Shown one piece after another: positions 33,975 through 43,032 of a stretch of DNA of 64,000 nt. Source of the DNA: Campylobacterales bacterium (GTDB lineage Bacteria; Campylobacterota; Campylobacteria; Campylobacterales; Sulfurimonadaceae); NCBI GenBank assembly GCA_026390165.1, contig JAPLGM010000012.1, positions 147,433-211,432 on the forward strand, given 5' to 3'. Below the pieces are notes generated by a model. The model searched no databases, was not told the DNA's origin, and saw only the letters and a program-made list of their open reading frames with translations. Numbering within the stretch: position 1 is the stretch's first letter; every line of letters begins with the position of its first letter. A program made the position numbers and the translations under genes.

Positions 33975-35032
33975 TACTCAAATCCCATACCGCTGAGAAT
34001 ACCTTTGAGATTAATAATCCCCTCGGTTACTACTTGCTCACGCGACGTAAACCCTTGCGGTTGTACCGCAATATGTTCTTTATAGATCTTTTGAATGTTC
34101 ACCGTTTGGGGGATAAATCCCGTTGCAGTTCTCACAAAACAGATATCTTTCCCCTTATATTTTGTCACCGAAACCCGAGGGAGGAGCATCCATTCTTCTG
34201 TTTTAGCCGATGCAATCAGAAATTCACTAGAGGTACCTGCTCGGTATTGCTCATTGGTTTTGGTAATGGTAGCGATTGCGGTAGCGGAATTATTCATCAT
34301 ATCCACAGAGGAAGAGATAGCACTCACTGTCCCGATCTTCACTCCCAATTTGTCCATGACGTCTGACCCTTTCTTAATGGATCCGATTATTTTTGGAGGG
34401 ATTTTGATGTAGGCACTAAACGCACTGGCATTAGCTATCTTCAAGTAGGGGACAAAGGGGTCAATCTTTTCCCCTGTTTTGATCGGAGCGTGGGCAAGAA
34501 TTCCATTTTGTTGTGCGCGAATCGTAAATATCATCCCATCTTTAGGAGCCGTATCCGCTCCTGCAAAGATAAAACGGTTCTGTAACTCACCTATTTTGGT
34601 TCGAAGGGTCATTACTTCGAGGGCACTTTTCTGTGATTCGCGTTGTGAAATTATTCCATCTTTATACAATAGAGCATCTTTACGGGCATACTGCTGTGCT
34701 AATGTAAGACGGTTACGCATATCAATCAATTCGTATCGGCTTGCGAGAAGTTCGGAGGAGGCGATCTTACAAATTACTTCCCCTTTTTTTACAGGGTCGC
34801 CTGTTTGTTTTATTAACTCCACAACAGTAGCTTCAGAACTGAGGGTATAATTCTTAGCCCCCTTATCGCTGTATTCGAATAATCCGATAAACGGGCCCAT
34901 CGCCTCACTCTTGATACGATGAACTGCTTCAACTTTGATTCCAACTTTTTTAATTTGCGCATCACTCATCGTGATTTGTGCCATAGCGACTGAGGCGATT
35001 GCCCATAATAGTAAAAGTGTTTTCATTCCCAA
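33974..35032 (-). CDS. Efflux periplasmic adaptor (membrane fusion) protein
   Basis: A 352-residue HlyD/CzcB-like protein with a cleavable signal peptide (MKTLLLLWAIASVAMAQ). The biotinyl-lipoyl half-motif ATVVELIKQTGDPVKKGEVICKI, a helical hairpin (about residues 100-150), the second half-motif NGILAHAPIKTGEKI and the beta-barrel domain follow. It bridges the RND pump and the outer-membrane channel. There is no His-rich metal-binding N-terminus as in some CzcB proteins. It overlaps the TolC-like gene by 10 bases. Confidence 0.88.
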   Translation of the reverse strand: MGMKTLLLLWAIASVAMAQITMSDAQIKKVGIKVEAVHRIKSEAMGPFIGLFEYSDKGAKNYTLSSEATVVELIKQTGDPVKKGEVICKIASSELLASRYELIDMRNRLTLAQQYARKDALLYKDGIISQRESQKSALEVMTLRTKIGELQNRFIFAGADTAPKDGMIFTIRAQQNGILAHAPIKTGEKIDPFVPYLKIANASAFSAYIKIPPKIIGSIKKGSDVMDKLGVKIGTVSAISSSVDMMNNSATAIATITKTNEQYRAGTSSEFLIASAKTEEWMLLPRVSVTKYKGKDICFVRTATGFIPQTVNIQKIYKEHIAVQPQGFTSREQVVTEGIINLKGILSGMGFE

Positions 35033-36216
35033 ATTCTCCCTAATTTTTCTTCCAGTCCGTTCATCTCATCAATGTAATCACGTTTGAGTTCACCCGTATG
35101 AAGACGTGCATCGTAATAACTGTTTTTGGTCGCCAAATATTCAAACTGGCTGACGACTCCCGCTTCGTATCCTTTGCGCGCCATTTCCATAAGATTTTTT
35201 TGGATCTTTTGGGTGAGTATGGAATCGTTGAATCGTTTCTCTTTCATCTCTAGGTGTTCCAAAAGGGTGTGAATGATCATCGTTAATTTTTGATGGGTCA
35301 CTTCGCGGCGATGGAGGAGGGCACTTCGTTGCGCCATGAGGGCAGCAATCTTTTTCTCATTTTTATCCCCCCATGCCAATGGCATGCTGAGACGAAAATC
35401 GATGCTGTTTTGGGTCGGTTCGTAGGTGGCACCCGCTCCCATTGAAACAAATTCATTCCCCTCATAGGGAACACTCTTCATCTGTGCGTTCAGAGTAGCA
35501 ATCTGAGCATTGAGGGTTTGAAGTACCCCTGCATTGTTAATACGTTCCTGCGTCTTATTATCATCGGCAATAAAAGCAAACGGCAGATCATCGACTATAA
35601 TCTCCTCATCGATCATTGCCATCTCTTTGAGTCCATGTTGTGCGTGTTCGTATTCCATCTCCCCAAGGGCGAGTTCTTGTACGGCATACCGTTCATCCCC
35701 TTGAAGTCGTAAAAGCTCCATTTGAGAGATCCGTCCTGCATTGAATTTCTTTTGGGCGATAGCCGTTGCCTCTTTTGCTGAGGTTACTTTTCCCCGTAAA
35801 ATGGTGATTTTATCGTGTTCGATGAGGGCTATGAACCAATGGTGTTTGAGGGTTACTTGGATAAGGTGCTGTTGGATCTGGGCTTCTTGATGGAGTGCTT
35901 TAGCTATTTCATCGTATTGGTGGGCGTGTGCCTCTTGCAAAGCGGGCTTTTTGAGGTGGTAATTGACCATCGCTGTATACCGTATCCCGCTTGGGGTAGA
36001 ATCTTTTCCTTGGATGCCACTGGCACCTCCTTCTAGTAAAAGCGGTTCATTGGCGAGTACAGAACTTTTTTCGTAGCCGTTGGAGGTAATGGCTCCATTG
36101 ATTTGAATCATCTCTCCTGATCCCTGATAGGCATGATCGCACAGCGTGTTAAAACTCATGCCGTATGAGAGGAGTGGGGTGAGCAAAAGTGCAGGTAGTA
36201 ATGAAAATGATCGCAT
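35023..36216 (-). CDS. TolC-family outer-membrane efflux protein
   Basis: A 397-residue protein with a signal peptide (MRSFSLLPALLLTPLLSYG) and the two long helical repeats of outer-membrane efflux channels. AIAQKKFNAGRISQMELLRLQGDERY in the first half and ARKGYEAGVVSQFEYLATKNSYYDA in the second are the duplicated TolC motifs. It is the first gene of the operon; a TATAAT on the minus strand (36245-36250) lies 28 bases upstream of its ATG. With the two following genes it forms a CzcCBA-type pump. Confidence 0.87.
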   Translation of the reverse strand: MRSFSLLPALLLTPLLSYGMSFNTLCDHAYQGSGEMIQINGAITSNGYEKSSVLANEPLLLEGGASGIQGKDSTPSGIRYTAMVNYHLKKPALQEAHAHQYDEIAKALHQEAQIQQHLIQVTLKHHWFIALIEHDKITILRGKVTSAKEATAIAQKKFNAGRISQMELLRLQGDERYAVQELALGEMEYEHAQHGLKEMAMIDEEIIVDDLPFAFIADDNKTQERINNAGVLQTLNAQIATLNAQMKSVPYEGNEFVSMGAGATYEPTQNSIDFRLSMPLAWGDKNEKKIAALMAQRSALLHRREVTHQKLTMIIHTLLEHLEMKEKRFNDSILTQKIQKNLMEMARKGYEAGVVSQFEYLATKNSYYDARLHTGELKRDYIDEMNGLEEKLGRIWE

Positions 36217-36291
36217 ACGACCCCTTTTCTAATTGTATGTGACCATTATAGGGAAATGAGATGAGAAAATCTTGAGAAGTTGGATCAGTAT

Positions 36292-36324
36292 TTGAGAATG
36301 GTTGTCAATTAAATAAGGTATAAT
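36292..36324 (+). promoter_or_regulatory. feoAB promoter with possible Fur-type operator
   Basis: A TATAAT box (36319-36324) lies 39 bases before feoA. Just upstream is a 17-base imperfect palindrome, TTGAGAATGGTTGTCAA (36292-36308), whose symmetric positions TTGA-AA-TT-TCAA are all paired. Its place over the -35 region fits an iron-responsive repressor such as Fur, but it is not a close match to the classic 19-base Fur box. Confidence 0.5.
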
Positions 36325-36362
36325 TTTCCCCTAAAGATATTTTGTCAATTATGGAATGAAGA

Positions 36363-36608
36363 ATGAATAAAAATTCAATGTCACTTTTAAGTGCATGTAG
36401 CAAGGGCGGAAGCTGTACGGTCGTCAAAAATAATGCAACAGGACCTCTCAAACAGCGTCTTATTGCGTTTGGATTGCTTAAAGGTTCTGAGGTAAAAATG
36501 CTCGAATGCGCACCGGGGAAAAGCACTTTTGAGATTAAAGTGGGAAATGTAAGTTTGGCATTGCGAAAAGAGGAAGCTGAGCTAATCGAGGTGACTGATG
36601 TCCGATAA
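36363..36608 (+). CDS. feoA: Ferrous iron transport protein A
   Basis: An 81-residue SH3-like protein. The FeoA pattern is clear: PLKQRLIAFGLLKGSEVKMLECAPGKSTFEIKVGNVSLALRKEEAELIEV. It starts with a short extension containing two Cys (SACSKGGSC). FeoA assists the FeoB transporter; its exact action is debated. The gene overlaps feoB by 11 bases. Confidence 0.92.
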   Translation: MNKNSMSLLSACSKGGSCTVVKNNATGPLKQRLIAFGLLKGSEVKMLECAPGKSTFEIKVGNVSLALRKEEAELIEVTDVR

Positions 36609-38736
36609 TATCGCGGTGTGTCAAATCGATGGAAAGAATCTAAAAATCGCCCTTGTAGGACAACCCAACGTCGGTAAAAGTATGCTCATCAACTCCGTCA
36701 GTAATGCGCGCCTTCATGTTGGAAATTTCACAGGGGTGACGGTCGAAAAGAGTGAAGTGCTGTTCGAATATGGCGGATACCATTTTACCGTTGTTGATTT
36801 ACCAGGAACCTACGCTTTTACCGATTACTCGATCGAAGAGAGGGTAACTCACGAGTTTTTAACGAACGAAAAATATGATCTGATTATCAACGTCCTCGAC
36901 TCTACCAATATGATAAAAAATCTTCAACTCACAGCAGAATTGATGACAATGAGTAAAAAGCTCGTCGTGGCACTCAATATGTCTGATGAGGCAGACAAAG
37001 AGGGGATAGAGATCAATGCCCCTTATTTGTCACAACTTTTGGGTATACCGTGCGTACGTGTCTCTGCGGCGGCGAAAACAGGTTTGGATGAGCTAATGGG
37101 TGCGGTGATTCGTGTCCATGAAGCACCCTATCAGGAGCAGAAACTTATTTTTAGCGAAGCGGTCGAAGAGGAGATCGGGATCATAGCCGATTATCTCAAT
37201 CGGCACCGTTTTAAAGCAACTATCTCTAATCGTAATATTGCGATTAATTTGCTTCAACAAGAGAAAAAGACCTATCAGATTCTTCATAACAACCCCATCT
37301 GGACAGAGCTTCAGCCGATGCTTATCGAAGCGGATCACCATATCGCCTTGCATCATGACAGCGAAGATGTCAAAGAGATTTTTGCCGAAGAGTATTTTTC
37401 GTTCAATCGAGGGGTTATTACCGAAGCGGTCAAAGTAAGATCCAAAGGAGCTGAGCAAAAAACAACGACCGAGAAGATTGATGCTGTCCTTATCCACCCT
37501 GTTTTTGGAATCCCCATTTTTCTCTTTTTTATGTGGTCACTCTTTCAGCTTACCTTTGAGATTGGCTCTATCCCTATGGAGTGGATTAACGCTTTTTTCG
37601 GCTGGTTTGGGGGGGTGATAGGCTCTACGATAGGCAATGATGAGATACGTTCCTTGGTGGTGGATGGGGTGATTGCAGGGGTGGGAGCCGTTGTCCTCTT
37701 CGTCCCCAATATTGTCATTTTATTTGTGGGGATAGCACTGCTTGAATCGACGGGGTATATGTCCCGCGTCGCCTTTTTATTGGACGGTTTCTTTCACAAA
37801 TTCGGGCTTCACGGGCAATCGTTTATCCCCCTTGTTACGGGGTTTGGGTGTTCTATCCCTGCCTATATGTCAGCGCGTATTCTTAAAAATGATCGTGACC
37901 GCTTATTGACCCTTTTTATTATCGGGTTTATGAGCTGTGGGGCACGTTTGCCTGTTTATGTCCTCTTTACGGGGGCATTTTTCGGTTCGGAGATGGCAGG
38001 GAATGCCCTTTTTGGCATCTATATTTTGGGGGCGATGATTGGTTTGGTAGCGGCAAAAGTGTTGAAAATGACGGCGTTCAAAGGTTTGGATGAGCCATTT
38101 GTTATGGAGATGCCCAAATACCGTCTCCCCTCACTGAAGCTGGTTTGGCATACCGTGGTGACCAAAACAATACTGTACCTTCAAAAAGCGGGGACATTTA
38201 TCGCAGCTGCATCACTGTTGGTCTGGTTTTTGAGTACCTATCCCAAAGATGCCCATCTCACGCAAAGTTATACCGCAAAAATAGAGGCGGCAACATCACC
38301 CAAAGAAGTAAAAAGTTTGGAAAATAAACTCGCCGAAGAACAGCTCTCCCAAAGCTTCATCGGGATGATCGGTCATACTATCGAACCTATTTTTCAACCC
38401 CTTGGATTTGATTGGAAAATGGCAGTAGCCTTGCAGGCAGGACTGGCAGCCAAAGAGGTCGTTGTTTCGACATTAGGAGTTCTCTATTCCCTCGGTAGTG
38501 ATGCAAATGCACAGGATAGCTCATTGGCACATGTCATTCATGACCAAATCCCTCTCCCCTCAGCGGTTGCATTTATCGTCGTCATTATGACGTACTTGCC
38601 GTGTTTGGCAGCATCGGTTGTTTTTACCCGTGAAGCAGGGGGGATTAAGTATTTCGGCTATTTGTTTGTGTTGACAACGATTGTGGCGTACTCTCTTGCG
38701 TACGTGGCGTATCATTTAACGGTGTGGATAAGTTAG
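36598..38736 (+). CDS. feoB: Ferrous iron transporter B
   Basis: A 712-residue transporter that imports Fe2+ across the inner membrane. The N-terminal G domain has G1 GQPNVGKS, the switch region NFTGVTVEKSE, G3 DLPGTYAF and G4 ALNMSDE. The helical inhibitor domain follows (to about residue 270), then two Gate motifs in the membrane part (VPNIVILFVGIALLESTGYM and GFGCSIPAYMSARIL). Membrane segments run to the C-terminus. The length is normal for Campylobacterota. Together with feoA it forms a two-gene operon; the response-regulator gene begins 35 bases later. Confidence 0.95.
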   Translation: MSDNIAVCQIDGKNLKIALVGQPNVGKSMLINSVSNARLHVGNFTGVTVEKSEVLFEYGGYHFTVVDLPGTYAFTDYSIEERVTHEFLTNEKYDLIINVLDSTNMIKNLQLTAELMTMSKKLVVALNMSDEADKEGIEINAPYLSQLLGIPCVRVSAAAKTGLDELMGAVIRVHEAPYQEQKLIFSEAVEEEIGIIADYLNRHRFKATISNRNIAINLLQQEKKTYQILHNNPIWTELQPMLIEADHHIALHHDSEDVKEIFAEEYFSFNRGVITEAVKVRSKGAEQKTTTEKIDAVLIHPVFGIPIFLFFMWSLFQLTFEIGSIPMEWINAFFGWFGGVIGSTIGNDEIRSLVVDGVIAGVGAVVLFVPNIVILFVGIALLESTGYMSRVAFLLDGFFHKFGLHGQSFIPLVTGFGCSIPAYMSARILKNDRDRLLTLFIIGFMSCGARLPVYVLFTGAFFGSEMAGNALFGIYILGAMIGLVAAKVLKMTAFKGLDEPFVMEMPKYRLPSLKLVWHTVVTKTILYLQKAGTFIAAASLLVWFLSTYPKDAHLTQSYTAKIEAATSPKEVKSLENKLAEEQLSQSFIGMIGHTIEPIFQPLGFDWKMAVALQAGLAAKEVVVSTLGVLYSLGSDANAQDSSLAHVIHDQIPLPSAVAFIVVIMTYLPCLAASVVFTREAGGIKYFGYLFVLTTIVAYSLAYVAYHLTVWIS

Positions 38737-38771
38737 TTAAGTGTTTACCCTCTGTCGGTTACAATACCGCT

Positions 38772-39434
38772 ATGAATAAAATATTAATGATAGAAGATGA
38801 TCTTGAGCTCGCCGAGATACTGACCGAATTTTTAGAGCAGTTTGATTTTCAAGTGACGACAGAAGATGATCCGTTCAAGGCGTTGAGTATTTTGAAATTG
38901 GAAAAATTTGATGCGGTCATTTTGGATTTGACTTTACCGGGGATGGATGGGCTAGAGGTGTGTGCCGCAATTCGTGCACGTCAAAATATCCCTATTATTA
39001 TCTCTTCTGCCCGTTCGGATGTGACCGACAAGGTGAAAGCGCTTGAATTGGGTGCCGATGATTATCTCCCTAAACCCTACGATCCGAGAGAACTTGAAGC
39101 CCGTATCCATTCCGTATTGCGTCGTTATGATGCGGTATCACAAGCGGCGGCAGAGTCGATGAGCGATTTTAAGCTCAACGAGTCAGCAATGCAGATTAGC
39201 TACAAGGGGAGAGCACTGGAATTTACCAATGCCGAATACGGTATTTTGGCACACATGATCAAAAAGCAAGGGTTGGTCGTATCGCGCGAGGATTTGATCC
39301 ATAATGTTGCGGCCATTAACGAAGATTCTTCCAACAAGAGTATTGATGTCATGATGGGACGGATTCGTAACAAGCTGGGGGATAAAACATTAATTGAATC
39401 AATCCGTGGTATTGGATATAAACTTTTAAAATAA
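38772..39434 (+). CDS. Response regulator, ArsR(HP0166)-like
   Basis: A 220-residue OmpR-family regulator. The start is set at the ATG at 38772 (MNKILMIEDDLELAE); the frame is open upstream into feoB. The receiver has the phosphorylated Asp in AVILDLTLPGMDGLEV, Ser in IIISSARSDV and Lys in DDYLPKPYDPREL; the winged-helix domain ends the protein with GDKTLIESIRGIGYKL. The partner kinase resembles ArsS of Helicobacter, which controls acid response there. The stop and the kinase start share one base (TAATG). Confidence 0.88.
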   Translation: MNKILMIEDDLELAEILTEFLEQFDFQVTTEDDPFKALSILKLEKFDAVILDLTLPGMDGLEVCAAIRARQNIPIIISSARSDVTDKVKALELGADDYLPKPYDPRELEARIHSVLRRYDAVSQAAAESMSDFKLNESAMQISYKGRALEFTNAEYGILAHMIKKQGLVVSREDLIHNVAAINEDSSNKSIDVMMGRIRNKLGDKTLIESIRGIGYKLLK

Positions 39435-40732
39435 TGATAAAACGAAACGGTGTTTTTTTAACGGTACTTTTTGCTTTTATCGTTACCGTTTCGAGTGTGA
39501 GTTATACGTTTTTTAAACTTTATCAGAGCAATAGTGCCAAGCATACGGATAACCTTTTTAATAAATATTCCCTTATTTCCCAAATTTATCACACTTTCTT
39601 ACTCAAACAAATTTCACTCACTATTTTGGAAGCCAATTTAGCCGTTTACGATCTTTATGTTATTAATGATGAATCCCAATTTCAGTCGATTACTCAGCAT
39701 GCGACGTTATTAAAAGAAGAGGGTTCGCCTGCGGTAAAAATGGCGGAGTATATCTCTTTTGAAGCACCCTATCAGAATTTTGTTGACAGTCAAATTGATG
39801 CAAGAATGCTTGAATACAAGGATAACATTTATTTTTGGATTGAATCCGATCACAATTCACTCCTCTTGGTGGATCGGAAGATACGACCCTATATTCCCGG
39901 GACATTGATCTACTCCTACGCAACCGTATTGATTATTTTAGTCCTCTCTTTTGGATTGATTGTTTACAAGCTAGCACCATTGCGTCGTCTTCGTCGTCAA
40001 ATTGCCCGTTTCGGTGAGGGGGATATGAGTGTAAGTTTTTGTATCAAGGGAACGGATGAAATTGCTCTGATCGCTAATGAAATGGAGACGGCACAAAATA
40101 AAATTCGCTCATTGATCGAATCGCGAACCCTTTTTTTACGGAACATTATGCATGAGCTTAAAACCCCCATTGTTAAAGGGCGGATTGTTACAACAATGAT
40201 TGACGATGAGAAGCAACGAAGACGATTTGAAGGAATTTTTGTCCGCTTAGAAAATCTCATCGGAGAGTTCGCCCTGATCGAGGAGATCAGTTCTGGCAAT
40301 CAGTATTTAGAGAAAAAAGAGTACCGCCTTGTTGATATTATTGACGGAGCAATTGACAGTGCTATGGTTGAATACGATTGGGTAGAGAGTCATATTGATG
40401 CATCGGTAAAAATCGAAGCAGATTATAGACTTTTTGTGACAGCGGTTAAAAATATGATTGATAATGCTATCAAATATTCTCCTGAAAAAAAGATGTCCAT
40501 TACGATGGAAAAAAATGAAATTATTTTTAGCAATATAGGGGAACCACTCAAAAAACCACTCTACTATTACATCGAACCTTTCACAAAAGATCAGCCAACA
40601 AAAGACAGTTTCGGACTGGGTCTTTACATCGTCGATGCGATTTTACGGGAACACGATTATCTCTTGGCATACGAGCGACGCGATGAGGTGAATTGTTTTA
40701 TTTTTGTCCCTATGAAATCTAAAAGGAAGTGA
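39434..40732 (+). CDS. Sensor histidine kinase, ArsS(HP0165)-like
   Basis: A 432-residue kinase. Two membrane segments (near residues 7-28 and 158-178) enclose a ~130-residue periplasmic sensor. A HAMP linker (APLRRLRRQIARFGEGDMSV) precedes the H-box NIMHELKTPIVKGRIV, typical of the ArsS/epsilonproteobacterial group. The ATPase part is the compact form: DNAIKYSPEKK, then FSNIGEPLKKP and DSFGLGLYIVD. The signal may be pH or, given feoAB just upstream, iron status; this is inference. Confidence 0.85.
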   Translation: MIKRNGVFLTVLFAFIVTVSSVSYTFFKLYQSNSAKHTDNLFNKYSLISQIYHTFLLKQISLTILEANLAVYDLYVINDESQFQSITQHATLLKEEGSPAVKMAEYISFEAPYQNFVDSQIDARMLEYKDNIYFWIESDHNSLLLVDRKIRPYIPGTLIYSYATVLIILVLSFGLIVYKLAPLRRLRRQIARFGEGDMSVSFCIKGTDEIALIANEMETAQNKIRSLIESRTLFLRNIMHELKTPIVKGRIVTTMIDDEKQRRRFEGIFVRLENLIGEFALIEEISSGNQYLEKKEYRLVDIIDGAIDSAMVEYDWVESHIDASVKIEADYRLFVTAVKNMIDNAIKYSPEKKMSITMEKNEIIFSNIGEPLKKPLYYYIEPFTKDQPTKDSFGLGLYIVDAILREHDYLLAYERRDEVNCFIFVPMKSKRK

Positions 40733-40755
40733 TTTTGTAAAGTTTTTTGGTGTGG

Positions 40756-40761
40756 TATAAT
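40756..40761 (+). promoter_or_regulatory. Extended -10 promoter at the left edge of the accessory island
   Basis: TGG-TATAAT at 40753-40761 forms an extended -10 element 24 bases before the TTG start of the restriction-enzyme fragment. It probably once drove the intact restriction-modification gene and may now drive the genes that follow. Confidence 0.5.
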
Positions 40762-40784
40762 TTAAACTATCAAAAGGATATTTC

Positions 40785-41006
40785 TTGCCAATTTTTCAAA
40801 AATACGTTTTAAGTTTTATCAAAGAAGATGAAAGTCTCGTTGCCTCCCGTTGGAATGATTTCCAAAACTATCTTTCAAAAGTTCACGCAATTCGTGGGTT
40901 CAAAGAGGAAGTTTATCAAGACGGATTTTGCAAAGATGTGTTTGAAGCGTGTTTGGGTTATACCCTCAAAACCACAAACCCCAATAATATAAGGTTCACA
41001 TTATGA
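40785..41006 (+). pseudogene. N-terminal fragment of a Type IIG restriction-modification enzyme
   Basis: A 73-codon frame starting at TTG behind an AAAAGGA site. The sequence FQNYLSKVHAIRGFKEEVYQDGFCKDVFEACLGYTL matches the typical start of Type IIG (Eco57I-like) restriction-modification proteins, where a YQDGFLRDLFVNVLGYTLNP-like stretch precedes the nuclease domain. The remaining ~900 residues are missing: the frame ends where the DUF4041 gene begins (4-base overlap). It is therefore a leftover start, although it may still be translated and couple translation to the next gene. Confidence 0.7.
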
Positions 41007-42382
41007 TTTCATCTATCATTATTATCATTCTCTTTGTTGCTATAGGCTACTTGTATCTACAAAATAAAAAAGATATTGAAAAATACTCTACAATTATCAG
41101 TGATAAAGAAGAGTTGCATAAACGAGATTTAGAAAAATACTCAGGAATCATCAATCTCGAAGATGCAATAAAAAACCTTCAAAATGAAAAATTCCAATCA
41201 GAACAAGAACTTCAAAATCTACGCAGCGATTATAAAAATAAATTACAAACTTTTAATGAACTCAATAAAGAGCTACACCTCGTTGAAGAAGAGTATGAAT
41301 TAACCATATATGGGCTGTATAAACCAATATACAGTTTTGAAACTTCGGAACAATACAAAAAAGAAATCGACTCAATTCGAGAAAAACAAAAAAATATGAT
41401 TTTAGAAAAAACTGCTGTTTATTGCAGTGAAAGTTGGACGGTAGGTGGTAGCTTAAAAGAGGGTGCAAAATTAACTGACAAAGCTATCAAACTAACCCTT
41501 AGAGCTTTTAATGGTGAATGTGATGCGATTATCGCAAAGGTGAAATGGAATAACTATAATACCATGAGAGAACGTATTATCAAGTCCTTTGAAGTGATTA
41601 ATAAGCTCAATGTAACAAGTAAAGTTTTTATTCCTGAAAAATATTTGAATTTAAAACTTGAAGAGCTTAAGTTGACGCATGAATATCATGAAAAAACGTA
41701 TGAAGAAAAAGAAGAGCAACGTGCCATTCGCGAACAGATGCGTGAAGAAGAAAAAGCACTCAAAGAAATCGAAAAAGCTCAAGCCGATGCTGAAAAAGAG
41801 GAAATACAATATCAAAAAGCTCTCCAAAAAGCACATGAACAACTTTCCAAAGCAAAAGAAGAAGAGATGGGCGTGTTAAATGCTCAAATTGAAGAACTTA
41901 ATCGAAAACTTGCTGAGGCGGAAGCGAAAAAAGAACGTGCACTTTCGATGGCACAGCAAACCCGATCAGGACACGTTTATGTTATTTCTAATATTGGTTC
42001 GTTTGGTGAGAATGTTTATAAAATCGGTATGACGCGTCGGCTTGAACCGCTTGATCGTGTTCGGGAACTTGGAGATGCCTCTGTACCATTTCTTTTTGAT
42101 GTTCATGCAATGATCTATTCCAAAGATGCGCCAAAACTTGAAAGAAGCCTCCACAAGACCTTTAATAATAATCGCGTGAATATGGTGAATGGAAGAAAAG
42201 AATTTTTTAACGTGTCATTAGACCTTGTTGAGCAGGAAGTTAAAAGATTAGGTGAAACGATTGAATTTACTAAAATTGTCGAAGCAAAAGAATACAACGA
42301 AACAATATCAATGCGTAACGTAGGTATTAAGCCAACTGTCGAGGATGTTTCGGATGATGATCGTTTTCCTGAAGAACTGTAA
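41003..42382 (+). CDS. DUF4041 / T5orf172 (GIY-YIG) protein with membrane anchor
   Basis: A 459-residue protein. Residues 3-19 are a membrane segment. A coiled coil follows, then the DUF4041 region (about residues 140-220: SWTVGGSLKEGAKLTDKAIKLTLRAFNGECDAII). A second long charged coiled coil (about 225-320) leads to a C-terminal T5orf172/MUG113 domain of the GIY-YIG nuclease superfamily (GHVYVISNIG, then VYKIGMTRRLEPLDRVRELGD, ERSLHKTFNNNRVN, GRKEFF). The catalytic Tyr, Arg and Glu positions look present. Such proteins are widespread in phage-defence neighbourhoods; the mechanism is not known to me. It overlaps the restriction fragment by 4 bases. Confidence 0.85.
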   Translation: MISSIIIIILFVAIGYLYLQNKKDIEKYSTIISDKEELHKRDLEKYSGIINLEDAIKNLQNEKFQSEQELQNLRSDYKNKLQTFNELNKELHLVEEEYELTIYGLYKPIYSFETSEQYKKEIDSIREKQKNMILEKTAVYCSESWTVGGSLKEGAKLTDKAIKLTLRAFNGECDAIIAKVKWNNYNTMRERIIKSFEVINKLNVTSKVFIPEKYLNLKLEELKLTHEYHEKTYEEKEEQRAIREQMREEEKALKEIEKAQADAEKEEIQYQKALQKAHEQLSKAKEEEMGVLNAQIEELNRKLAEAEAKKERALSMAQQTRSGHVYVISNIGSFGENVYKIGMTRRLEPLDRVRELGDASVPFLFDVHAMIYSKDAPKLERSLHKTFNNNRVNMVNGRKEFFNVSLDLVEQEVKRLGETIEFTKIVEAKEYNETISMRNVGIKPTVEDVSDDDRFPEEL

Positions 42383-42400
42383 AAGCATACTCAAGAGTTA

Positions 42401-43012
42401 ATGATGGATAATAAGCAATTTGATATTTCTAAGCTAAAGCCAATAGCACATGGATCTATTTTTGTCCGATTGGATAAAAATTACGATAGTCTGTTAAGTG
42501 CATTTCCTGAAACACTAGAAAGAGCCAATATGTCTTTGCATTTTGCACAGTACATAGGCTCTCACAAGGATGATATTAAAAAAGCTGAAGGTTATTTTAG
42601 AGCATCTTTATACGAATTTGTATCTATGGAAGAGGCTTTAAAAAGAGAATCAAAACTCAATGTAAATATTTTTTCTACAAAAAATCCACTATTAATATTA
42701 CTAAAGCTTTTACGTAACTTGGAAGTACATTTAAAAACTAGAAAACTTTATGAGCAGCCTAGGCAATATTTATGGGAATACACTCAAGAAGTAATTGATA
42801 CTAGTATTTTAGTGGTTGACACAATTGAACTTAGTGATATACAAAAGCTTGATGGCTATAAGCATTATTTTAAACATGAGGATAAAAATCTGATACAAAC
42901 TCTTCATTGGTTCAATAATGCTATTGATCAATGGGGTATTATTCAGCTCATGACCATAGGTGTTAATGAATATGCTAATGAAATTGTATCTAACTACATC
43001 GATAAAAAATAA
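42401..43012 (+). CDS. Unknown protein, possibly HEPN-like
   Basis: A 203-residue mostly helical protein with no family I can name. One feature stands out: LLRNLEVHLKTRK near residues 103-115 gives an R-x4-H motif (Arg105 to His110) within a helix, the signature of HEPN RNases. The surrounding helices (YFRASLYEFVSMEEAL before, EYTQEVIDTSILVVDTIEL after) fit the HEPN order. It starts 18 bases after the DUF4041 gene and shares its AT-rich codon use. The HEPN reading is inference from one motif. Confidence 0.6.
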   Translation: MMDNKQFDISKLKPIAHGSIFVRLDKNYDSLLSAFPETLERANMSLHFAQYIGSHKDDIKKAEGYFRASLYEFVSMEEALKRESKLNVNIFSTKNPLLILLKLLRNLEVHLKTRKLYEQPRQYLWEYTQEVIDTSILVVDTIELSDIQKLDGYKHYFKHEDKNLIQTLHWFNNAIDQWGIIQLMTIGVNEYANEIVSNYIDKK

Positions 43013-43032
43013 AGATAGGTTAAATTAAGAAA

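Noticed and set aside
38724..38771. N-terminal extension of the ArsR-like regulator
   Set aside because: It overlaps feoB and precedes the standard receiver start MNKILMIEDD.
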